Both the position numbers and the translations under genes were made by a program. DNA of 9,570 nt from Muribaculaceae bacterium (GTDB taxonomy: Bacteria > Bacteroidota > Bacteroidia > Bacteroidales > Muribaculaceae): the NCBI GenBank assembly GCA_022511505.1, contig JAFLTK010000041.1, positions 1 through 9,570 on the forward strand, given 5' to 3'. Positions 4,527 to 9,570 of this stretch are shown here, piece after piece. The number at the start of each line of letters is the position of its first letter. Position 1 is the stretch's first letter. The notes below the pieces were generated by a model. The model did not search any database and was not told the origin of the DNA. It worked only from the letters and a program-made list of their open reading frames with translations.

Positions 4527-6191
4527 ATGAAAAAGAGCCCATTGCAGAAAGCACGCGCCACTTATAGCCCGAAACTGCCTGTCGTTCTGACGGGTGCCGT
4601 TGAGGCTGTGCTTGGCAAACCCACCGAGTCGGTAGCCAACCAGGACGAAATCCGCGAGTTGTTCCCCAACACCTACGGTCTGCCCGAACTTCACTTTGAG
4701 AAGAAGTCAAGCGCCGCTCGTCAGGCCAATATTGCCGACGCACCCATCAACGTCGGTGTCATCCTCTCAGGCGGTCAGGCCCCCGGCGGTCACAACGTCA
4801 TCAGCGGTCTCTTTGACGGTATCAAAAAAATTCATCGCGACAGCCGCCTTTATGGCTTCCTGATGGGCCCCGGCGGTTTCGTTGACCACAAATATAAAGA
4901 ACTTACTGCCGACTATATCAACGAATTCCGCAACACCGGCGGCTTTGACATCATCGGCTCGGGTCGCACAAAACTCGAGACCAAGGAGCAGTTTGACAAA
5001 GGTCTCGAAATCCTTCGCCAGCTCAACATCACCGCCCTCGTCATCATCGGTGGCGACGACTCAAACACCAATGCCGCTATCCTTGCCGAGTACTACAAGG
5101 CCATCAACGCCGGCGTTCAGGTAATCGGTTGCCCCAAGACCATCGACGGCGACCTCAAGAACGATGTTATCGAGACTTCGTTTGGCTTTGACACTGCTAC
5201 CAAGGTCTACAGCGAGGTTATCGGCAATATCCAGCGTGACTGCAACTCGGCAAAGAAATATTGGCACTTTGTCAAACTGATGGGTCGCTCGGCGAGCCAC
5301 ATCGCTCTCGAGTGTGCTCTCCAGTGCCAGCCCAACATCTGTATCATTTCAGAGGAAGTTGAGGCCAAGAACATGACCTTGCAGGAAGTTGTCAACGGTA
5401 TCGCCGACGTTGTAGCCGCTCGCGCTGCCAAGGGTGACAACTATGGCACCGTGTTGATTCCCGAAGGCCTCATCGAGTTCATCCCCGCCGTTAAGTCGCT
5501 GATTGCCGAGCTCAACGACATGCTCGCCGCTCGCGCCGACGAGTTTGCCGCCGTTCCCGCCGCTGAGCAACGTCAGTGGGTCATCAGCCAGTTGACTCCG
5601 GCCAATGCTGCTACCTACGAGTCACTTCCCGCCGGCGTCGCCCGCCAGTTGACTCTCGACCGCGACCCCCACGGCAACGTGCAGGTTTCGCTCATCGAGA
5701 CCGAGAAGTTGCTCAGCGAGATGGTTGCCAAGCGTCTCAAAGACATGGCCGCCGAGGGCAAGTTCAATGGCAAGTTTGCCGCCCAGCACCACTTCTTCGG
5801 CTACGAGGGACGTTGCGCCGACCCCTCCAACTTTGATGCCGACTATTGCTATGGCCTCGGTTACACCGCCGCCAACCTCATTCACGCCGGCGTTACCGGT
5901 TACATGGCGTCGCTGCGCAAGTTGACCTTGCCTTCGGTGCAGTGGATTCCCGGCGGTATCCCCGTGACCATGATGATGAACATGGAGCGTCGCCACGGCG
6001 CCATGAAGCCCGTTATCCAAAAAGCCCTCGTCAAACTCGACGGCGCACCCTTCCTCAAGTTTGCCTCAAAGCGTGAAGAGTGGGCAATGAACACTTGCTA
6101 CACCTATCCCGGCCCTATCCAGTACTTTGGTCCCGCCGAAGTTTGTGACCAGCCCTCAATGACACTCAAACTCGAGAGCCAGGGCCTGTAA
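4527..6191 (+). CDS. pfp: Pyrophosphate--fructose 6-phosphate 1-phosphotransferase (PPi-PFK, long type)
   Basis: This cytoplasmic enzyme reversibly phosphorylates fructose 6-phosphate with pyrophosphate, replacing or supplementing ATP-PFK in glycolysis. The 554-aa length fits the long PPi-PFK clade found in Bacteroidales and plants. Visible motifs are ILSGGQAPGGHN (79-90), the phosphate-binding loop; GGDDSNTNA (175-183), where the second Asp in GGDD is the mark of PPi rather than ATP use; PKTIDGDLKN (203-212), with the catalytic Asp and the PPi-binding Lys; and LMGRSASHIA (251-260), for fructose 6-phosphate binding. Late motifs include FFGYEGRCADPSNFD (about 432-446). I chose the ATG at 4527. 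A longer reading from TTG 4476 adds 17 residues of AT-rich, non-conserved sequence lying in the leader. No Shine-Dalgarno is present; the upstream bases are A/T-rich. The gene is a single unit with its own promoter and a strong terminator. Confidence 0.97.
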   Translation: MKKSPLQKARATYSPKLPVVLTGAVEAVLGKPTESVANQDEIRELFPNTYGLPELHFEKKSSAARQANIADAPINVGVILSGGQAPGGHNVISGLFDGIKKIHRDSRLYGFLMGPGGFVDHKYKELTADYINEFRNTGGFDIIGSGRTKLETKEQFDKGLEILRQLNITALVIIGGDDSNTNAAILAEYYKAINAGVQVIGCPKTIDGDLKNDVIETSFGFDTATKVYSEVIGNIQRDCNSAKKYWHFVKLMGRSASHIALECALQCQPNICIISEEVEAKNMTLQEVVNGIADVVAARAAKGDNYGTVLIPEGLIEFIPAVKSLIAELNDMLAARADEFAAVPAAEQRQWVISQLTPANAATYESLPAGVARQLTLDRDPHGNVQVSLIETEKLLSEMVAKRLKDMAAEGKFNGKFAAQHHFFGYEGRCADPSNFDADYCYGLGYTAANLIHAGVTGYMASLRKLTLPSVQWIPGGIPVTMMMNMERRHGAMKPVIQKALVKLDGAPFLKFASKREEWAMNTCYTYPGPIQYFGPAEVCDQPSMTLKLESQGL

Positions 6192-6219
6192 TCCCATAAC
6201 CCCGAATCACAGTTTGCAC

Positions 6220-6265
6220 GAGGCCTGCCAGGGGGAGCAATGTCGCTCCGGCAGGCCTCTTTTTT
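6220..6265 (+). terminator. Intrinsic terminator of pfp
   Basis: A 10-bp perfect outer stem (6220-6229 with 6250-6259, GAGGCCTGCC/GGCAGGCCTC) encloses an inner 5-bp stem (6234-6238/6245-6249) with a 4-nt bulge, followed directly by six T residues (6260-6265). It begins 29 nt after the pfp stop codon. This is the clearest terminator in the window and separates pfp from the recR operon. Confidence 0.95.
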
Positions 6266-6297
6266 GTCGCCATTTTTTGTCGCCGCCCGGTCGCAGA

Positions 6298-6329
6298 TTT
6301 GGTGGATTGGAAAATTTTTGCTAACTTTG
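6298..6329 (+). promoter_or_regulatory. Promoter of the recR-GNAT-yqgE operon
   Basis: TTTG (6298-6301) and TAACTTTG (6322-6329) match the Bacteroidota -33/-7 consensus with 20 bp between them. The predicted start near 6335 leaves a leader of only about 14 nt before the recR ATG at 6349, which has no Shine-Dalgarno. Confidence 0.8.
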
Positions 6330-6348
6330 AAATTCCTAAACCGTAGAT

Positions 6349-6963
6349 ATGAGTAGCGAATTTGCATCCAACCTGCTTGAAAACGCTGTAAATGAGTTGA
6401 GTCGGCTTCCGGGCGTGGGGCGTAAAACGGCCCTGCGGTTGGCGTTGCACATTTTGAGGCGCGACATTGGCGAGGGTGTGGCGCTCGGTCAAGCCATTAT
6501 CGACTTGCGGCGTGGTATCAAGTATTGCCGGCTGTGTCACAACATATCCGAGACCGAGTTGTGTCAGGTATGTGCCGACGCCGGACGCGACACTTCGGTC
6601 ATCTGTGTGGTTGAGAATGTGAAAGATGTGATGTCGTTTGAAAACACGCGCCAGTTTACCGGGCTTTACCACGTTCTTGGCGGACTGGTATCGCCGGTCG
6701 ACGGCATAGGGCCCGATATGCTCGAGATTGACTCGCTCGTGGCCCGCGTTGCCGCCGGGGGTATCAAAGAGGTCATCATCGCCCTGAGCCCCACTATGGA
6801 CGGCGAGACCACGGCCTACTATATCTATCGCCGCCTTCGCGACTATGATGTCAACATTAGCCAACTTGCACGCGGCGTCGCCGTAGGCAACGAAATCGAG
6901 TACACCGACGAGATTACACTCGGCCGGTCACTGTTAAACCGCACTCCCTTTGGAACCAATTGA
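6349..6963 (+). CDS. recR: Recombination mediator protein RecR
   Basis: The 204-aa product matches the usual RecR length. RecR acts with RecO (and RecF) to load RecA onto SSB-coated gaps. Domains in order are a helix-hairpin-helix at 17-36 (SRLPGVGRKTALRLALHIL), a four-cysteine zinc finger with Cys60, Cys63, Cys72 and Cys75, a Toprim domain from about 82 (VICVVENVKDVMSFE) to about 177, and the C-terminal segment GVAVGNEIEYTDEITLGRSL (176-195), which is strongly conserved in RecR. SPTMDGETTA (147-156) corresponds to the conserved NPT-x-EGE-x-TA Toprim stretch, here with DGE. The gene is first in a three-gene operon and its 3' end overlaps the next gene by 14 nt. Confidence 0.98.
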   Translation: MSSEFASNLLENAVNELSRLPGVGRKTALRLALHILRRDIGEGVALGQAIIDLRRGIKYCRLCHNISETELCQVCADAGRDTSVICVVENVKDVMSFENTRQFTGLYHVLGGLVSPVDGIGPDMLEIDSLVARVAAGGIKEVIIALSPTMDGETTAYYIYRRLRDYDVNISQLARGVAVGNEIEYTDEITLGRSLLNRTPFGTN

Positions 6964-7474
6964 TACTCCGCATATTACACTTCGAGCCCTCGAGCCGAGC
7001 GACCTCGACTCGGTGTATCGCTGGGAGAACGACCCGTCGGTGTGGCCGCTCGGCAACACTATTGCCCCGCTGTCGCGCTTTCAACTCGACGAGTATATCC
7101 GCGCCTATTCGGCCGACATTTTCCGCGACCGCCAGTTGCGCCTGATGATTGTTGACGCGGCTACCGACACCGCGGTCGGAACGATTGACCTATATGACTT
7201 CGAACCGCAACATGCGAGAGCCGCCGTCGGTATCTTTGTTGACCCGGCATATCGACGACGCGGGTTTGCCTCGGCAGCAATCGACGCTATAAAGAGGCTG
7301 TGCCGCGACCGCCTCGGCTTTGTCTCGCTTTGGTGTATCATCGCCGTGACAAACTTCCCGAGCATGCGACTGTTCGAGAGCCGGGGATTTGAGGTCTCGG
7401 GAACGTTGCGCTCATGGATTAGATGCGGCGATAATTTCATTGATGCTTTTATTCTCCAAAATCTTGACTTATGA
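6950..7474 (+). CDS. GNAT-family N-acetyltransferase (RimJ/RimL or SpeG-like)
   Basis: At 174 aa this is a single GNAT domain transferring acetyl from acetyl-CoA to an amine. The family opening ITLRALEPSDLDSVYRWEND (9-28) is present. Motif A is VGIFVDPAYRRRGFASAAI (93-111), whose RRGFA provides the acetyl-CoA pyrophosphate loop. Motif B includes CIIAVTNFPSMRLFESRGFE (129-148) with the family Asn135 and a typical Ser-x-x-LFE-x-x-GF. The pattern resembles SpeG/RimL-type enzymes, but the substrate cannot be told. No ATG is available near the N-terminus. The best start is TTG at 6950, inside recR, giving a 14-nt overlap and suggesting coupled translation; ATT at 6959 is the only other non-canonical option nearby. 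Its stop overlaps the next gene by ATGA. Confidence 0.9.
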   Translation: MEPIDTPHITLRALEPSDLDSVYRWENDPSVWPLGNTIAPLSRFQLDEYIRAYSADIFRDRQLRLMIVDAATDTAVGTIDLYDFEPQHARAAVGIFVDPAYRRRGFASAAIDAIKRLCRDRLGFVSLWCIIAVTNFPSMRLFESRGFEVSGTLRSWIRCGDNFIDAFILQNLDL

Positions 7475-8088
7475 AACTGAGCGACCACCTTTTTAATATC
7501 GAAATGGGCAATCAGGCGGCTCCCGGTCCCGGGAAATTGCTGATTGCCGAGCCATTTTTGCGCGAGCCATATTTCAACCACGCCGTCGTCATGATGGTTG
7601 AAGGCGACGGTGCTGAAAACGAGTCGATGGGGGTAGTGCTAAACATCGACAGCGACAACTCGCTGCAATCGCTCATAGGGGGCATTGAGCGAGAGGAGCC
7701 AATCGACGTGTTCTGTGGCGGTCCGCTTGGTCTCGACCGACTGTTTTTCTTGCACACCCTTGGCGACGTCATAAGTAACTCCCGGCAAATCAACGACACC
7801 GGTATCTATGTCGGCGGCGACTTTACCGACGTCATTGACTATATAAACTCCGGCTATCCGCTTGAGGGCCACGTCCGCTTCTTTGTCGGCTACAGCGGAT
7901 GGAGCGCCGGGCAACTTGACGACGAAATCTCCAAAAACGTTTGGGCCGTTGTCAATCCGGCCGATGTCGGCACCCCGACGATGCTACTGACCGACCGCGA
8001 AAACACCTACTGGCACCGCACGGTCAACGCCCTCGGCGACCGCTTCAAAACATGGCGCATGTTCCCAAAAGACCTCCGCTCAAACTAA
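7471..8088 (+). CDS. yqgE: YqgE/AlgH family protein (UPF0301)
   Basis: The 205-aa product shows the family signature near its N-terminus: GKLLIAEPFLREPYFNHAVV (21-40), then ESMGVVLN (51-58), FCGGPLGLDRLFFLH (81-95) and later RFFVGYSGWSAGQL (134-147). It is a cytoplasmic protein, somewhat longer than the approximately 190 aa typical of proteobacterial members. The biochemical function of the family is unknown. The name AlgH comes from a regulatory effect on alginate in Pseudomonas that need not apply here. The start ATG overlaps the GNAT stop (7471-7474). It is the last gene of the recR operon. Confidence 0.95.
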   Translation: MKLSDHLFNIEMGNQAAPGPGKLLIAEPFLREPYFNHAVVMMVEGDGAENESMGVVLNIDSDNSLQSLIGGIEREEPIDVFCGGPLGLDRLFFLHTLGDVISNSRQINDTGIYVGGDFTDVIDYINSGYPLEGHVRFFVGYSGWSAGQLDDEISKNVWAVVNPADVGTPTMLLTDRENTYWHRTVNALGDRFKTWRMFPKDLRSN

Positions 8089-8187
8089 CCGTTGCGCCGG
8101 CCGGTAAAGTTGGCGTTGAAACGTATCGTGGTGAAAGTGATAAGGATTATTACATAACGTAGGCCCCGTGTTCCCAATGAAGTATCA
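8089..8187. other. Convergent intergenic gap
   Basis: These 99 bases separate the ends of yqgE (plus) and the TonB-dependent receptor (minus). A short GCCGGCCGG palindromic core lies near 8096-8104, but there is no stem-plus-T-run terminator for either direction and no small gene that I can support. Confidence 0.5.
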
Positions 8188-9570
8188 TTATAAACTTAAT
8201 TGTATTGTAAAATCCAGAGAGCGAGGTAAAGTCGGGCCGTAGATATACCCGGAGTCGCGCTGGTCGCCCTTGTCAAAATCTTTTTGGTAGGAGTTTAAGA
8301 TATTGCTAATTCCTCCCGAAATATTAAGGTTTAGAGACTTATATAAATTCAAAGTATAAGTCAGCTTGAATGAAGCGTCGAAAAACGATTGTGTTTTCAC
8401 TGCCACATCGACGTCTGTTCCGGACCCGACGAGATGCTGAACAAGCATAGGGCCGGTGGCGGTGCCGTTTAATGTCGCTTTGAGCGAGTGGGTTATTTCC
8501 CAGTTGGCGGTGAAATATCCGTAAATGTCGGGAGTGCGGAACATCTTTTTTACCGGCGCTACATCGGGGTCATCGCTCCAATATTCGGGTTTCTTGTATC
8601 GGCTTTGTTGAAAGGTCACGCCTCCCTGCACGTCGAAATGACTTGAGAAGAAAGCTTTGGCTTCAAGGTTAATGCCCATCACACGGGCACCCGAACCGTT
8701 ATATCGTTCGAGTACCGCATTGCCGTTTTCGTCCAGTCCGTCAAGCTGTCGCAACGCGAAAACATCCCGAAGGTCGGTAAAAAATCCCTCAATCAAAAAA
8801 TTAGTCTGAACACTTCCAAAAGTAGGATAAAGGTCGGCTGACACGCTGAAACTCTGCGAACTTTCCTGTTTGAGATTTGGATCCAATACGGTTACCACAC
8901 GCTCGCCACCGACAATAGCCACGTGGAAATCTTCGTCGTATGCCTGAGGTGAGCGGAACCCGGTCGAGTATGAAAGTCGGAAGTTTACGTCTCTGCGTGG
9001 ATTGTAACGGATATTGGCGCGAGGAGACACGATGGGATTATGAATAAGAGTATGTTTGTCAAGACGAGCGCCTACAAGAAATCCCCATGTGTCGTTTTTC
9101 CATTCGTTCTGAAGATAGCCGCTGTAAATATTGACTTTCTGCAGAATGTCATGACCGTAACCGATTGTTACGTCATGGAGGCGGTTAAACGAATATTCAA
9201 AACCAGCGACCAATTCAGCAGGCATAAACCAAAACTTTGAAATCTGATGAGTCCATTGCGTCCCTGTTGTAACGACAATATCGTTGGTACGCCCATAAGC
9301 GTCAGGATCCATATTCGAGCCATAATAACTTTTTCGCGCCGTGTTTTGCAGAGCGGCAAAAAAAGACAGATGGTCTTTGCGGTCACGCAGCCACCAGTCG
9401 TAGGTAGCTTCACCTGCGTTTATATCGTGGTCGACCTGTTCGGCAACCATAGCAAGATGAGGCGGTTGGTCGAGTTGGTCACCGCCACGTCGATATTCGC
9501 GCGTGTTGTGATATTCGACGGTCAATTTTGTGTCATCGCTTGTGCGAAGGAAAGAGCGCATGCCGATTGT
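8188..9570 (-). CDS. TonB-dependent outer-membrane receptor, C-terminal part
   Basis: This minus-strand gene runs off the right edge; the frame is open through 9570, so the signal peptide, plug domain and some barrel strands lie outside. About 460 residues of beta-barrel are present, with alternating aromatic/polar strands throughout. Recognisable segments, counted from the Met at 9559-9561, are EYRRGGDQLDQPPHLAMVAE (about 22-41), characteristic of a common Bacteroidales TBDR family, and SYSTGFRSPQAYDEDF (197-212), the late-barrel motif of siderophore/cobalamin-type (FepA/BtuB-like) receptors. The C-terminus (DFTIQLSL) is a beta-signal strand, though it ends in Leu rather than the usual Phe. 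There is no sign of SusC-type architecture. The ligand (iron complex, cobalamin, metal or other) cannot be assigned. Hand counts on sampled lines give lower GC (about 37-55%) than the neighbouring operons (about 45-72%), so base composition shifts here. Confidence 0.93.
   Translation of the reverse strand, partial: TIGMRSFLRTSDDTKLTVEYHNTREYRRGGDQLDQPPHLAMVAEQVDHDINAGEATYDWWLRDRKDHLSFFAALQNTARKSYYGSNMDPDAYGRTNDIVVTTGTQWTHQISKFWFMPAELVAGFEYSFNRLHDVTIGYGHDILQKVNIYSGYLQNEWKNDTWGFLVGARLDKHTLIHNPIVSPRANIRYNPRRDVNFRLSYSTGFRSPQAYDEDFHVAIVGGERVVTVLDPNLKQESSQSFSVSADLYPTFGSVQTNFLIEGFFTDLRDVFALRQLDGLDENGNAVLERYNGSGARVMGINLEAKAFFSSHFDVQGGVTFQQSRYKKPEYWSDDPDVAPVKKMFRTPDIYGYFTANWEITHSLKATLNGTATGPMLVQHLVGSGTDVDVAVKTQSFFDASFKLTYTLNLYKSLNLNISGGISNILNSYQKDFDKGDQRDSGYIYGPTLPRSLDFTIQLSL

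Noticed and set aside
5622..6020. Minus-strand open frame opposite pfp.
   Set aside because: Its Val/Gly/His-rich translation is what antisense of a high-GC coding sequence yields; no independent support.

Overview
The window looks like chromosomal DNA of a Bacteroidota member, most likely order Bacteroidales and possibly a Muribaculaceae-type gut lineage. The evidence is promoters of the TAnnTTTG class, starts without Shine-Dalgarno sequences, a long-type pyrophosphate-dependent phosphofructokinase, a Bacteroidales-style TonB-dependent receptor and moderately high GC in most genes. The family-level guess is inference only.

Layout: positions 1-153 hold a 9-nt CAA-type tandem repeat and a strong GC hairpin. 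An HtrA/Do-type periplasmic serine protease runs leftward (154-1689). A 528-bp divergent intergenic region (1690-2217) holds CAA-rich leaders on both sides, a 44-nt-plus foldback, a 14-bp palindrome, a candidate promoter and a compact cluster of three hairpins that resembles a REP/MITE-type repeat. Rightward from 2218 come an NlpC/P60 cell-wall hydrolase lipoprotein and, overlapping it by ATGA, an M16-family protein that has lost the HXXEH zinc site. A separate transcription unit carries pfp (4527-6191) with its own promoter and a textbook intrinsic terminator. A third unit has a clear promoter followed by recR, a GNAT acetyltransferase and a YqgE/AlgH protein, joined by 14-nt and 4-nt overlaps. 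The C-terminal part of a TonB-dependent receptor runs leftward from the right edge, converging on that operon.

Functionally this is mostly ordinary housekeeping and envelope DNA: envelope proteolysis (HtrA), peptidoglycan cleavage (NlpC/P60), central glycolysis (PPi-PFK), recombinational repair (RecR) and outer-membrane uptake (TonB receptor). No phage, CRISPR, toxin-antitoxin, rRNA or tRNA gene was seen. The least explained material is non-coding: recurrent (A-T/C-C-A-A-C-A-A-C) 9-nt repeats positioned as mRNA leaders, one of them self-complementary, and the triple-hairpin element. The most unusual protein is the M16 homologue without its metal-binding motif, which carries a Cys/His cluster just downstream of where that motif should be.
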